Origin: Echinicola soli
GTDB taxonomy: Bacteria > Bacteroidota > Bacteroidia > Cytophagales > Cyclobacteriaceae
Length of the DNA: 64,000 nt
Assembly: GCF_006575665.1 (NCBI RefSeq)
Contig: NZ_CP041253.1
Coordinates: 4,377,001-4,441,000 of the forward strand
Direction: 5' to 3'
The notes beneath the pieces were generated by a model that was not told the origin of the DNA, ran no database searches, and saw nothing but the letters and a program-made list of their open reading frames with translations. Position 1 is the stretch's first letter. Each line of letters begins with the position of its first letter. The translations under genes were made by a program, and so were the position numbers. Below are positions 42,258-52,195 of this stretch, one piece after another.

Positions 42258-43730
42258 ATGGCCATGAAATTGCTAAATCAATCGACCTATATCTTACTTG
42301 CAGGACTTTTGCTGGGAGCATGTCAATATGAGTTCCCCGAATCACCGGTGGATGAGCCGGATGCCGGCAATGCTGATTTTTCCAAATACATTGCTGTAGG
42401 GAATTCCCTTACCGCTGGTCTGATGGACGGAGCATTATATGATAGGGCACAGCAGAATTCCTTTGCGGTGATTTTGGCCGGACAGCTGAAAGCTACCGGA
42501 GGCGGGGACTTTAATGTACCGGATATCGATTCTGAAAATGGATTTTTCACCATGGGTCCCAATGGGCCTTTGGGACGGCTTATTTTGACGACCAATTCTA
42601 CCACCGGAGCCACAGCTCCGGCGCCAATTGGTCCGGGAGATCTTCCCGCCCCCTATACCGGTGACAAGAGTACCTTGAATAATTTCGGGGTGCCAAGCAT
42701 CACCCTTGGGCAAGCACTTACCCCATTGGCCGGTGGCCCTGCGAGCACCCAAAATCCTGCATATTCTCCACTTTATGCTCGATTTGCCAGCAATCCTGGC
42801 CAATCCACCGTTATCGGTGACGCTGCGGCAGCTTTGGCCAATGGAGGTACTTTCTTTAGCTTTTGGCTAGGAGCAAACGATGTCTTGGGATATGCCATAA
42901 GCGGTGCTTCCAATCCGGACATTCTTACTACTGATGAGGACTTCCAGACAAGATTCACGGCAGCACTGGGCACCATGCTCCAAGCCAACACTTCGGCCAA
43001 TGGTGTGGTCATGAACATTCCTTCTTTTGATAATTTACCGTATTTTAACCTTGTCCCCTATAATGCCATTCCTCTGACACAAACAGAAGCAGATCAGGTA
43101 AACCAAGGATATGCCCTTTACAATGGTGGACTGCAGCAAGCAGTGCTGGGTGGTCTGATCACGGAGGAAGAGCGGCAGTACAGAACTATCGCCTTTTCTG
43201 CGGGGGCCAATGCCTTTGTCATGGAAGACGAAAGCCTGACCGACCTTAGCATGCTCGGATTACCCTCTATCCGTCAAAGTACGGCAGAGGACAAAACTAC
43301 CCTGCCCCTGTCCCAAGCGCTGGGATCACCCTCCAATGAAAACCCAAATGGCCAAAGGGGGGTTACCTTCGCGGTGGAAGACGAATTTGTACTGATTCCC
43401 GACGAACAAACGGAGATAAATGGAAAAATCACCACCTTCAATGAGCTGATCACAGCCGCTGTAAATGCACATCCCGAACGTTTGATTTTAGTGGATGCAG
43501 CCGCATTCATCGATCAGGTAGCTGCCGGCAATATCAATGCCGGGGGAGTTACGCTAAATGCCAGCATCATCCCTCCCAACGGTGGATTTTCGGTAGATGG
43601 TGTCCATCCAAACGGCCGAGCACACGCCTTTCTGACCAACTTGGTCATCGACGCCATTAATACCAAATGGGGAGCCAATATCCTAAAAGTAAATCCCAAT
43701 GCCTATATAGGAAATGACCTTCCAAGGTAA
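42258..43730 (+). CDS. SGNH/GDSL-hydrolase lipoprotein
   Basis: A 490-aa lipoprotein: signal peptide with lipobox LLGAC (Cys ~21), then SGNH blocks: IAVGNSLTAGL (block I, Asn replacing Asp of GDS), WLGANDVLG (block III, G-x-N-D), and VDGVHPNGRAH (block V, D-x-x-H). It likely hydrolyses ester bonds at the outer membrane surface. Six bp behind the TonB receptor gene, so one operon. Confidence 0.87.
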   Translation: MAMKLLNQSTYILLAGLLLGACQYEFPESPVDEPDAGNADFSKYIAVGNSLTAGLMDGALYDRAQQNSFAVILAGQLKATGGGDFNVPDIDSENGFFTMGPNGPLGRLILTTNSTTGATAPAPIGPGDLPAPYTGDKSTLNNFGVPSITLGQALTPLAGGPASTQNPAYSPLYARFASNPGQSTVIGDAAAALANGGTFFSFWLGANDVLGYAISGASNPDILTTDEDFQTRFTAALGTMLQANTSANGVVMNIPSFDNLPYFNLVPYNAIPLTQTEADQVNQGYALYNGGLQQAVLGGLITEEERQYRTIAFSAGANAFVMEDESLTDLSMLGLPSIRQSTAEDKTTLPLSQALGSPSNENPNGQRGVTFAVEDEFVLIPDEQTEINGKITTFNELITAAVNAHPERLILVDAAAFIDQVAAGNINAGGVTLNASIIPPNGGFSVDGVHPNGRAHAFLTNLVIDAINTKWGANILKVNPNAYIGNDLPR

Positions 43731-43857
43731 GCGGACTAAAGCATATGGGGGATCAAGCAAAAAAGCTGGGGGGATTAGGGTTGGTTTCGATAGCACGCAG
43801 ATGATGCAGATTAATAAGATTTACGCTGATTTTTTATAATAAACGCAATTTAAAATA

Positions 43858-43964
43858 CCGTCATGCGAGGAAGTATAGCCTGTCCCGAGCTATCGGGAAC
43901 GTGGCAATCCCGTATTAAGAAAACGAGATTGCTTCACTCCGTTGCTCTGCATTCGCAATGACGG
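43858..43964. repeat. 107-bp dispersed palindromic repeat
   Basis: Ends CCGTCATGCGA and TCGCAATGACGG are near-perfect inverted repeats; the interior holds CCTGTCCCGAGCTATCGGGA and GAGATTGCTTCACTCCGTTG. Half of it recurs reversed at 33291-33336 and, diverged, at 59672-59740. Confidence 0.65.
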
Positions 43965-44301
43965 ATTTATACTGATTTCATAATCTACACATTACTATTG
44001 CTAAATCAAAGAGAAATATGCTTACCAAAACCACCTGGAAATCTCTCATCTTCCAGAAATATTGCTTGGTCCTCAAAATGTGCTAAAAAGGAGGCAAGCG
44101 AAAAAGTTGAGGGCATGAATCCCTTTATTTTAAAAGGATTTCTTTTTTGTTTTTTTGCCACAAAGATTCTAAGACCCAAAGCTGTTTGTTTCCCATGAAA
44201 TTTGGAATCCGCCTACAAAACACTTCGTGTCTTGGCGACTTCGTGGCGACATACCAAATGAATGGAAACTTTTCGGCTTGATCCATAACCATGCCTGACA
44301 C

Positions 44302-44335
44302 AAAAAAAAGCCTCGTAACATAGTAACGAGGCTTT
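44302..44335 (-). terminator. Terminator of the tRNA-Glu transcript
   Basis: On the minus strand AAAGCCTCGT/ACGAGGCTTT form a 10-bp stem followed by TTTTTTTT, about 90 bp after the second tRNA. Confidence 0.85.
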
Positions 44336-44422
44336 TCCATTCACTTTAACCACTAACAACCATAAAACAAAAATTCATCATGCTATAAGCAATCAGAAAT
44401 GATGAAAACATCACTTTGTCAG

Positions 44423-44494
44423 TAGTCCGTACGGGAATCGAACCCGTGTTTCATCCGTGAAAGGGATGCGTCCTAACCCCTAGACGAACGGACC
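44423..44494 (-). tRNA. tRNA-Glu (anticodon TTC), copy 1
   Basis: Minus strand folds to a cloverleaf: acceptor GGTCCGT/ACGGACT (terminal G-U pair), D-arm GTCTAGGGGTTAGGAC, anticodon stem CATCC/GGATG with loop CTTTCAC giving TTC, T-arm CGGGTTCGATTCCCG. CCA is not encoded at the 3' end. Confidence 0.95.
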
Positions 44495-44522
44495 ATAAAG
44501 CAAAAAGGCAAGTCTAAAATGG

Positions 44523-44594
44523 TAGTCCGTACGGGAATCGAACCCGTGTTTCATCCGTGAAAGGGATGCGTCCTAACCCCTAGACGAACGGACC
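44523..44594 (-). tRNA. tRNA-Glu (anticodon TTC), copy 2
   Basis: Same 72-nt sequence as copy 1, exactly 100 bp to its right on the same strand; transcribed first. The two share one terminator at 44302. Confidence 0.95.
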
Positions 44595-44756
44595 ATTTTG
44601 TTTTTATTTCCTTGCCTTTCTGTAAGGTGATGCAAATATAGAGGGTTAATTTTACAATACAAAACCCAACAAAAAAATATTCTACCCTTAGCCCCAACCC
44701 CCTGTGTATTAGTTAAAAAAATTAAACTAGCCTCTTCCCTATCTAAAAATCTTTTG

Positions 44757-45374
44757 TCAATGTAACTCCTTCAGCTGAAAATCACCTTCACTAAGCACCT
44801 CCTTATCTTCATATACAAGCTTCCACCCCAACGAGTTCGTGAGGACGTAAAAGCGTGCAAGCTCAGCGATCAGCCGTCGATTGGCATTTTCTTTTAGATC
44901 AGATCCATCCACCTTCCTGCGAATGGAGGCGTTTACACGAGACTTGATGGTGTTGATATCATCTGCATCAAAGGGGTTCAAATAATCTCCTTCTGCATCG
45001 TAGTATTTAAAATCAGGAAAGACTTTTATTTCAGGCGCTGGAATTTCCTTGATGTAGAGGGTTTGATTGGCTTCATCAATATCAAATTTCACTTTCGAAA
45101 GGTCATAGGCTATCTGCACGTCGGCATTGACCACCACCAAAGCCTTCTTTTGGGTAATCCAGAGATTGCCAAACATCCCCTCGGACTGCTTATAATTATA
45201 CACCTGTGAAAAATGGCCCTCCGTCACGATTAGTTTGCTGACATTCTCCACCTCCTGCTGGATCAAGCTTGAGCTTTCTTCAAGGGTGTTTTTTTGCTCT
45301 ATGCCCCCTGCAATCCAACGATAAGCACCTATCGCCAACAGTCCGATCAAAACTCCAAACAAAAACTTCCGCAT
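44757..45374 (-). CDS. DUF4230-family membrane-anchored protein
   Basis: A 205-aa protein with one N-terminal TM (FLFGVLIGLLAIGAYRWIAGG) and a DUF4230 domain: LIQQEVENVSKLIVTEGHFSQVYNYK, KKALVVVNADVQIAYDLSKVKFDID, and a helical tail with INTIKSRVNASIRRKV. Function unknown. It stands alone, between the tRNA genes and a sulfatase. Confidence 0.85.
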   Translation of the reverse strand: MRKFLFGVLIGLLAIGAYRWIAGGIEQKNTLEESSSLIQQEVENVSKLIVTEGHFSQVYNYKQSEGMFGNLWITQKKALVVVNADVQIAYDLSKVKFDIDEANQTLYIKEIPAPEIKVFPDFKYYDAEGDYLNPFDADDINTIKSRVNASIRRKVDGSDLKENANRRLIAELARFYVLTNSLGWKLVYEDKEVLSEGDFQLKELH

Positions 45375-45548
45375 AGTTGATTTCCTTGTTGTTTATTTAA
45401 GGGAAAGATACCCATTTTCTTTTATTTGTATAACATCCTGCAAAGGTGAATAGGGACCAATCATCGTGTACGACATCGATCGCACATTTATAAAGTAATC
45501 TTCTAATCATTAAGTGCGGAGCTATATCAATAATGCAATTATTAACCG

Positions 45549-45586
45549 AAAAAACTCACCAACCGCTGCCCGGAGAAGTTGGTGAG
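45549..45586 (-). terminator. Terminator after the sulfatase genes
   Basis: On the minus strand CTCACCAAC/GTTGGTGAG form a 9-bp stem followed by TTTTTTC, 40 bp past the sulfatase stop. Confidence 0.8.
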
Positions 45587-45625
45587 CCATATAAAATCGG
45601 AAAGGGTTCACCTATCCATCAGCCC

Positions 45626-47173
45626 TTACTTCCTCTTAATCTCTGTCGAACTGATGTCTTCATGAAAAAGCTCCTCTGCCTCGGTATCTTCATACTTTTT
45701 GATGGCTTCCAGCAACTTGACTTTCATCTCTTCTTGTACTTTTTGGTAGTGCTCTTCACCATACACATTATGCATCTCTTTTGGATCTTCCTCCAGGTCG
45801 AAAAGCTCCCAGGATACCACTTGATTATAAAAACGGATGAGCTTATACCGATCGGTTTTTATCCCGAAATGAGGCGATACATTATGCTCTCCCACTTCAT
45901 AATAATGATAGTACAGCACTTCCCTCCCTTGTTTTTCCTCACCGGTCAGCACAGGAAGCATGGATTCACCCTGAATACCCTCGGGGATCTCCACATTCGC
46001 GGCATCCAGCATCGTCGGAGCAATGTCCAAATTCATCACCATCGCATCTGATTTGGTTCCCGGCTGGATCACACCGGGATACTTCATCATCATAGGTGTA
46101 CTAAACGATTCTTCGTACATAAAGCGCTTGTCAAACCAACCATGCTCACCCAAGTAGAACCCTTGGTCAGAAGTATAGATCACGATAGTATTTTCATCCA
46201 GTCCATGTGCCTCTAAGTAATCCAGCGTACGGCCGATATTGCGGTCCATGGATTCGGCTGTAGCCAGGTAATCACGCATATACTGCTGGTATTTCCACTC
46301 CACCAGATCCTTACCCGAGAGATTGAGCGAATCCAGTTCTCGATGGATCGGTTTATAATGGGCATCAAATTTCGCTCTTTGTTCCGGGGTCAGACGGCTG
46401 ACGTTACCATCTTTGGTATCCTCAGCATACATTTTAAGGTCATACCCTAGGATCATGGTTTTGTCCACGGTCATATCCTGCTCCATGGCTGCCTGGCGTC
46501 CCTCATAATCATCATAGAAATTATCCGGCAATGGAAAAGTGACTTCGTCGTATTTGTCCAAATCCTGTAAATCTGGCATCCAGGTACGGTGGGTTGCCTT
46601 ATGGCCTATGACCAGGCAAAACGGCTTATCATCCTCACGCCGATCCAACCAGTTTTCGGCAGCATCTTCCACCAAATCACTGACATACCCCGTTCTATTT
46701 ACCCGACCACTATCCTTTACAATAAAATCAGGATTATAATAATATCCCTGTCCAGGAAGGATCTCGTAATGATCAAAACCCTGCGGATCTTTCCCCAGAT
46801 GGTATTTACCTATCCAGGCGGTTTGATAGCCTGCGGCTTGCAAATGCTTCACAAACTGATCCTGATCACTTTCAAATTTGCTGTCAGAATTCCTTCTAAA
46901 ACCGTTCTTGTGGCTGTACTTTCCTGTCAACAACACCGCACGACTAGGGCCACATATCGAATTGGTCACATAAGCATTAGTAAGCAAGACCCCTTCGTCC
47001 GCAATACGGTCAATATTTGGAGTTTGGGCAATAGTACTTCCGTATGCACTGACCGCTTGGCGTGTGTGGTCATCCGAAACAATGATCACAATATTTGGTG
47101 GCTTTTGCTCTTTTGGCTTGGTACAGGAAACCATCACTAATGCCATTGCTCCCCATAGTATAAGTTTATGCAT
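45626..47173 (-). CDS. Type I sulfatase, lipoprotein
   Basis: A 515-aa formylglycine sulfatase that removes sulfate esters, probably from algal or host glycans. Lipobox MVSC (Cys17) predicts attachment to the envelope. Metal residues VSDDHTR (~32-38), the maturation motif CGPSR with Cys74 converted to formylglycine, and SDQGFYLGEHGWFDKR are present. It lies 115 bp after another sulfatase in the same direction, ending at a shared terminator. Its close relatives act on polysaccharides; the exact substrate is open. Confidence 0.9.
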   Translation of the reverse strand: MHKLILWGAMALVMVSCTKPKEQKPPNIVIIVSDDHTRQAVSAYGSTIAQTPNIDRIADEGVLLTNAYVTNSICGPSRAVLLTGKYSHKNGFRRNSDSKFESDQDQFVKHLQAAGYQTAWIGKYHLGKDPQGFDHYEILPGQGYYYNPDFIVKDSGRVNRTGYVSDLVEDAAENWLDRREDDKPFCLVIGHKATHRTWMPDLQDLDKYDEVTFPLPDNFYDDYEGRQAAMEQDMTVDKTMILGYDLKMYAEDTKDGNVSRLTPEQRAKFDAHYKPIHRELDSLNLSGKDLVEWKYQQYMRDYLATAESMDRNIGRTLDYLEAHGLDENTIVIYTSDQGFYLGEHGWFDKRFMYEESFSTPMMMKYPGVIQPGTKSDAMVMNLDIAPTMLDAANVEIPEGIQGESMLPVLTGEEKQGREVLYYHYYEVGEHNVSPHFGIKTDRYKLIRFYNQVVSWELFDLEEDPKEMHNVYGEEHYQKVQEEMKVKLLEAIKKYEDTEAEELFHEDISSTEIKRK

Positions 47174-47288
47174 ATTATTTGTTATTTGGTTACTGTGTTA
47201 TTTTGGGACTATTTTATCGCAGAAACAGCACCTCAAAGCTACCTGCCAAGTTTGGAAGGTCCACTGAATACAGTTTACTTCCTACCAT

Positions 47289-48749
47289 TTACTTCCCACT
47301 AATTCCATAGCCCTTCCCCAGATCATTATCCCTTACCTCTGCCAACTTCTCCTTTAGCCGCTCCTGAAACATCTTCACTTGATCAGCATATTGCGGATTG
47401 GCCGCCAAGTTGTTAAACTGCCGGGGATCATTGGCCATATCAAACAGCTCTAAACCACCTGCTCCATCTTCCTCGTATTGGATAAAAGCCCAGTTATCAT
47501 TTCTCAACAAAAACATGTGCTTACCCCTGAACTGAGATACCGAAAACGCCATATCCCTCACTTTGTAACTAGGATCATCTAAGGTCTTGGCCAAGCTTTT
47601 TCCCTGGATTGCACCGGGCAATTCCAATCCGGCCAATTCAGCCACCGTCGGGTACAGATCGATTAATTCCGCAAAGGAACGACACACCGCAGGTGCTTTC
47701 CCAGGAACTTTGATGATCAATGGTACCCTGGCCGACTCTTCGTGAAGACTCACTTTCATCCAAAACTCATGTTCACCCAAGTGAAATCCATGATCAGAGG
47801 TAAATATCACAATCGTATTGTCTTCCAAGCCCTCTTCTTTGAGGGTTTTTAGTACTTTTCCTACTTGGGCATCCATATAGGCCACCGAGGCATAATAGCC
47901 GGAGATGGCTTTTTTCTCTTGGTCTTCTGACATCTCGGCATTGACCGTGGTGACGTAGTTGATACCATTGTCGGGTATGTCGTCCCAATCTCCAACTACC
48001 TTTGGCGGCAAGATCATTTCTCTATAGGGATATGCTTTAAAATAGTTCTTTGGCGCCACAAAAGGGACATGTGGACGGACAAAGCCTACCGCCAAAAAGA
48101 AAGGACCTTCTTTATGTACCCGGAGCAATTCGGAAGCCTTTTCGGCGGTTTTCCCATCAGCATGTACCAAATCGTCTCCGGATGCCTTAACGATGGTCAT
48201 GACATTGCCCCCCTTTCGCTCCAGTTTATTGTAGGGATTGTTTTGCACCAGTTCTGCCGCTCCTTCTGCCTTCCACTCTGGCCCCGGGCTGTTGAATCGC
48301 TCTTGCCAGGAGGCAGCGTCGTCAGCACCATTTGATCCCTTTTCGATATCTCCGGGGACACCCATGTGATAAATTTTACTCACCCGAGCGGTGTAGTAAC
48401 CATTATTTTTAAAAAGCTGTGACCAAGTGACCTTGTCGGGGCCTATATTTTCCCTGCCACTGGTATAGCCAAAAGTTTCTGTGGCATGAGGATAATATCC
48501 AGACATGAAAGATGCCCGTGAAGGACCACAAACGGGAAATTGACAATATGCTCGCTCATAGCGTGTCCCTTCCGCTGCCAGCTGGTCTATATTCGGGGTG
48601 ATTTTCAAAGGATTGCCGTAACAGGACACGGCATTGGCCGTCAGGTCATCGGCTATGATAAACAATACGTTAGGCTTTTCCCCTTGTTGGGCCACAGCCT
48701 TACCACCAATGATCAAAAATACCAAGCAAAACAATCGTTTCAATATCAT
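47289..48749 (-). CDS. Type I sulfatase (iduronate-2-sulfatase-like)
   Basis: 486 aa from ATG 48749 (a start at 48767 adds six residues before the signal peptide ILKRLFCLVFLIIGGKAVAQ). Motifs: FIIADDLTANAVSCYG (metal), CQFPVCGPSRASFMSGYYP with CGPSR (formylglycine Cys), VRPHVPFVAPKNYF, and SDHGFHLGEHEFWMK. The VRPHxPF segment is typical of iduronate-2-sulfatase-like enzymes. No lipobox, so probably periplasmic. First gene of the two-sulfatase unit. Confidence 0.9.
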   Translation of the reverse strand: MILKRLFCLVFLIIGGKAVAQQGEKPNVLFIIADDLTANAVSCYGNPLKITPNIDQLAAEGTRYERAYCQFPVCGPSRASFMSGYYPHATETFGYTSGRENIGPDKVTWSQLFKNNGYYTARVSKIYHMGVPGDIEKGSNGADDAASWQERFNSPGPEWKAEGAAELVQNNPYNKLERKGGNVMTIVKASGDDLVHADGKTAEKASELLRVHKEGPFFLAVGFVRPHVPFVAPKNYFKAYPYREMILPPKVVGDWDDIPDNGINYVTTVNAEMSEDQEKKAISGYYASVAYMDAQVGKVLKTLKEEGLEDNTIVIFTSDHGFHLGEHEFWMKVSLHEESARVPLIIKVPGKAPAVCRSFAELIDLYPTVAELAGLELPGAIQGKSLAKTLDDPSYKVRDMAFSVSQFRGKHMFLLRNDNWAFIQYEEDGAGGLELFDMANDPRQFNNLAANPQYADQVKMFQERLKEKLAEVRDNDLGKGYGISGK

Positions 48750-48996
48750 ATTTATTCTTTTCCCCAATGCTTTAATCCAAAATTAAGGCAAATGCCTAAA
48801 ACAAATCTAACAAAATAAATTGTGACTTTTATATATTTTTACAGTAACATACAGATAGTATATCTATTTTTTTTTAAAACTTCTTCCGGCAATTTTAAGT
48901 AAACCTTTCTTAACGCCACTTACTTTTTAATGATCTGAATAATCCCTAAATTCTCAAAAAAACAGATCATCAACGCTAAAAAACACTTTTAAAGTT

Positions 48997-49575
48997 ATGG
49001 CAAAAAAAATTTTAATGATCGCTGGGGACTATGTGGAAGATTATGAAATCATGGTACCTTTTCAGGCAATGCTTTCTGTAGGACTGGAGGTGGACGTAGT
49101 AGCTCCTGGCCGTAAAAACGGAGACACCATCCCCACTGCTATCCACGATTTTGTAGGAGACCAAACCTACAAGGAATTGACTGGGCATCAATTTGCAATT
49201 AATGCAGACATCGATGCCATAAATTTAGATGATTACGATGGATTGTACGTCCCTGGAGGAAGGGCACCTGAGTACCTTAGGCTAGAGCAAAAAATACTGG
49301 ATATCGTAAAGCACTTCTTTGACGCTGACAAGCCGGTGGCCGCTATCTGCCATGGTATCCAAATCCTGACCGTAGCGCGCGTGTTGGAAGGCAGGACACT
49401 TACCGCTTATGTGGCAGTGGGTCCCGATATCGAGCTGGTCGGTGGTACATGGAAAAATATTCCTGCCGACCAAGCCATTGTGGACGGCAACTTGGTCACT
49501 TCTCCTGCTTGGCCTGGTCACCCGGCAATTTTGGCGGAGTTCTATAAGTTACTGGGCATGTCAATTAGCCATTGA
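48997..49575 (+). CDS. DJ-1/PfpI-family protein
   Basis: A 192-aa class I glutamine amidotransferase-like protein with the nucleophile elbow [10 protein letters not shown] (Cys118) and PGGRAPEYL, the acidic residue positioned as in PfpI/YhbO. Members are proteases, glyoxalase III or deglycases; which one is not decidable. Ends at a strong terminator. Confidence 0.9.
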   Translation: MAKKILMIAGDYVEDYEIMVPFQAMLSVGLEVDVVAPGRKNGDTIPTAIHDFVGDQTYKELTGHQFAINADIDAINLDDYDGLYVPGGRAPEYLRLEQKILDIVKHFFDADKPVAAICHGIQILTVARVLEGRTLTAYVAVGPDIELVGGTWKNIPADQAIVDGNLVTSPAWPGHPAILAEFYKLLGMSISH

Positions 49576-49596
49576 TGAAAATGTCAGCCATTCGAT

Positions 49597-49633
49597 AAAA
49601 CCTTGGGACTACTAAGTTTTTTCCCAAGGTTTT
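49597..49633 (+). terminator. Terminator after the DJ-1/PfpI gene
   Basis: AAAACCTTGGGA (49597-49608) and TCCCAAGGTTTT (49622-49633) form a perfect 12-bp stem. A-rich and T-rich ends make it usable from both strands. Confidence 0.85.
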
Positions 49634-49690
49634 ATGGCTCTTTTTAAACTATTCTTTCATCTGTGAGTTGAACGGATAAAGATCATTGAA

Positions 49691-51106
49691 GTGAAAATTC
49701 TACTTACAGGTGCTACCGGCTACATAGGTAAACGACTACTTCCATCCCTCGTTAGAATGGGACATGAAGTGGTCTGTTGTGTGAGGGACAAGAACCGCTT
49801 TGAGCCACCTCCCTCCATTCGCAAGAATATTCAAGTAGTAGAAGTGGATTTTTTGGAAGAGAAGACCCTGTCCAATGTTCCCAAAGATATCAATGCCGCC
49901 TATTATTTGATCCATTCCATGTCCAGTGCAGATGATTTTGCTGAACTGGAAAGAAAATCTGCTCAAAATTTTCGCAAAAGTCTTGAAGAAAGCCATGTTG
50001 AGCAGGTAATTTATCTCGGGGGTATCGTCAATAACGAGGTACTGTCCAAGCACTTGGTCAGCAGAAAAGCCGTAGAGAATGAGCTGGGCACAGGAAATTA
50101 CCATTTTACTGCCCTGCGTGCAGGCATTATCATTGGATCAGGCAGTGCCTCATTTGAGATTATCAGGGATTTGGTAGAAAAACTACCAATAATGATTGCA
50201 CCTCGCTGGCTCAAGACCCGCTGTCAGCCCATTGCAATTCGCGATGTCATCAGCTTCCTCAGCCAATCACTATTGGAGCCGAAAGCTTTTGACAATGCTT
50301 TTGATATTGGAGGCCCGGATATCCTTTCGTACAGACAAATGCTGCTTGGTTATGCCAAAAACCGTGGCCTGAGCAGAAGAATCTGGACGGTACCGGTGAT
50401 GACACCCCGTCTCTCCTCCTACTGGCTGTTTTTTGTGACCAGCACTTCCTACAAGCTTGCTGTCGCATTAGTGGACAGTATGAAAATAGAAGTAGTCTGT
50501 CACCCCAATAACTTGGCCCAAAACCTTGGTATCCAACCGATGAATTATCAGGAAGCCCTCAACGCGGCATTCACCAAAATAGAATCCAATGAGGTCATTT
50601 CCAGCTGGAAAGACTCGCTGATCAGTGGACGCTTTGAGAACAATCTTTCAGAATACATACAGATTCCTACCCATGGGTGTTTTGTGGACAAAAGAAGCGT
50701 TCCCATCAGCGATGAGCGCAAAACCCTTGATCGAATTTTTGCCATCGGTGGCAATACCGGCTGGTATTATGGCAACTGGCTGTGGCAGCTTCGAGGCTTT
50801 ATGGACAAGATAGTTGGCGGCGTGGGACTTCGCCGGGGCCGCACACATCCCAGCACCATTAATTCGGGCGATACGGTGGACTTTTGGCGTGTACTCTATG
50901 CCAGAAAAGATGAAAAACGACTTTTGCTTTATGCCGAAATGAAAGTCCCTGGGGACGCGTGGCTGGAATTCAAAATCGAAGACAACCACCTCATCCAAAC
51001 GGCCACCTTCAGACCCAAGGGACTTTGGGGAAGAGGCTATTGGTATGCCGTCTATCCCTTCCATGGTCCGATATTCGGAGGGATGGTCAAGAAGTTGGCA
51101 GGCTAG
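49691..51106 (+). CDS. SDR-type NAD(P)-binding protein with DUF2867 domain
   Basis: A 471-aa protein starting at GTG 49691. N-terminal atypical SDR/NmrA-like domain: ILLTGATGYIGKRLLPSL (cofactor loop), DINAAYYLIHSMSSADDF, and FDIGGPDILSYRQML. The C-terminal ~150 residues are DUF2867: GGNTGWYYGNWLWQLRGFMDKIVGGVGLRRGR and DFWRVLYARKDEKRLLLYAEMKVPGDAWLEFKI. This two-domain form is common in Bacteroidota and proteobacteria; the reaction is unknown. Confidence 0.87.
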   Translation: MKILLTGATGYIGKRLLPSLVRMGHEVVCCVRDKNRFEPPPSIRKNIQVVEVDFLEEKTLSNVPKDINAAYYLIHSMSSADDFAELERKSAQNFRKSLEESHVEQVIYLGGIVNNEVLSKHLVSRKAVENELGTGNYHFTALRAGIIIGSGSASFEIIRDLVEKLPIMIAPRWLKTRCQPIAIRDVISFLSQSLLEPKAFDNAFDIGGPDILSYRQMLLGYAKNRGLSRRIWTVPVMTPRLSSYWLFFVTSTSYKLAVALVDSMKIEVVCHPNNLAQNLGIQPMNYQEALNAAFTKIESNEVISSWKDSLISGRFENNLSEYIQIPTHGCFVDKRSVPISDERKTLDRIFAIGGNTGWYYGNWLWQLRGFMDKIVGGVGLRRGRTHPSTINSGDTVDFWRVLYARKDEKRLLLYAEMKVPGDAWLEFKIEDNHLIQTATFRPKGLWGRGYWYAVYPFHGPIFGGMVKKLAG

Positions 51107-51230
51107 TCTGATGGTTTACATTCACCGGCTTTATCTGATCAAAAGTGGGATCAAAACCGATTATTCCAATTTAACGCGTCATATCGTAAAACCTAAATCA
51201 CACCATCTTGACTAACCAAATTGGAGATGA

Positions 51231-52187
51231 TTACTCCTCTACTTTCTTATCAAAAAACTTATCCCTTTCGAATGTTTCGATATGACGGTGTTTTTTGCTA
51301 TCGTAGATATCGGTCAGTGTAATCATGATTCCTGTCTCTTCCACCGCGCCAAATTCATTATTCATCGCCGTTCCAAAGGTCTTCATGGTAGGGGAAAGAT
51401 TCATATAAGTATTGATCAGTGGTGGGATATTTTCTCCCAGAGCGCGTACTCTAGTGTTCAGTTCCTTATAGCCCTCCTTATAATCCAGTCCATCAAAAAA
51501 CCCCTTAAACTTGGACACATCTGTTTTGTAAGGAAGTGGACTTAATGGCTCCACTAGATGCTCATTATCCGGGAAATAATAATTCATAAAATAAAGCAGC
51601 AAGTCACGCGCTTCCGCATTGAAATGTGGATACATGGTCACCTTACCAAAGAGGTATTTTACCTCAGGATGTAGCGCCACCACTGCTCCCAGACCGTCCC
51701 AGAGATTGTCCAAGGAAAATATTCCTTTGCGATTGTCCTTTCTTGGCTGGTATTTTGGCTGCACAAATGACCGCCCCAGCTCAATGGTATACGGCAAGTA
51801 ATCAGACTTAAACTTCTCGGTAAACTTAAACAAATGCGCTGTAGAGAGGTTTACCTCACCATGGTCGTTCTGGCCGGCCTTGTTGCAGTCGATGAGTCTG
51901 TATCCTGCGATGATTTCTTCCTCAAGGGGATTCCAGGCGATAAGCTGTTCGTAACAATTTTCGCAAGTATCATTTTCATCGATGTCAAGCGGAAGGCCAG
52001 TCCCCCCCCCAGCACCTCTGAAAGTAACTTCTCGCAGCCTTCCTATTTCCCGCATAATATGGGGGGAATTGTGGTGATTGACCAGGTAAACCTGATTATC
52101 TCCATTATTGGTATGGCGCAGGAAACGCTCTGGTGTCAACTCTTTTTTTAAAAGTTCCCTATCTACAGGTGCTATTATCTCTTGCAT
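51231..52187 (-). CDS. Hemolysin/OlsB-like N-acyltransferase (GlsB-like)
   Basis: A 318-aa GNAT-fold acyl-ACP N-acyltransferase of the PF13444 type: MREIGRLREVTFRGAGGGTGLPLDID, EEIIAGYRLIDC, YTIELGRSFVQPKYQP, and NLWDGLGAVVALHPEVKYLFGKVTMYP. Together with the lysophospholipid-acyltransferase-like gene 8 bp upstream it mirrors the GlsB-GlsA pair, which makes N-acyl then O-acylated glycine lipids in Bacteroides. The amino-acid head group in this organism is not known. Confidence 0.78.
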   Translation of the reverse strand: MQEIIAPVDRELLKKELTPERFLRHTNNGDNQVYLVNHHNSPHIMREIGRLREVTFRGAGGGTGLPLDIDENDTCENCYEQLIAWNPLEEEIIAGYRLIDCNKAGQNDHGEVNLSTAHLFKFTEKFKSDYLPYTIELGRSFVQPKYQPRKDNRKGIFSLDNLWDGLGAVVALHPEVKYLFGKVTMYPHFNAEARDLLLYFMNYYFPDNEHLVEPLSPLPYKTDVSKFKGFFDGLDYKEGYKELNTRVRALGENIPPLINTYMNLSPTMKTFGTAMNNEFGAVEETGIMITLTDIYDSKKHRHIETFERDKFFDKKVEE

Positions 52188-52195
52188 AAAAACGG

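Larger units (their letters stand above)
43731..44422. other. 692-bp spacer with repeats
   Basis: No gene. It contains the dispersed repeat (43858-43964), a degraded CACGCAGATGATGCAGATT motif at 43796, and the tRNA terminator near 44302-44335. The short ORFs here look accidental. Confidence 0.6.

Noticed and set aside
45533..47140. Antisense frames of 172 and 183 aa over the first sulfatase
   Set aside because: They are mirror frames of a well-supported sulfatase gene and show no family features.
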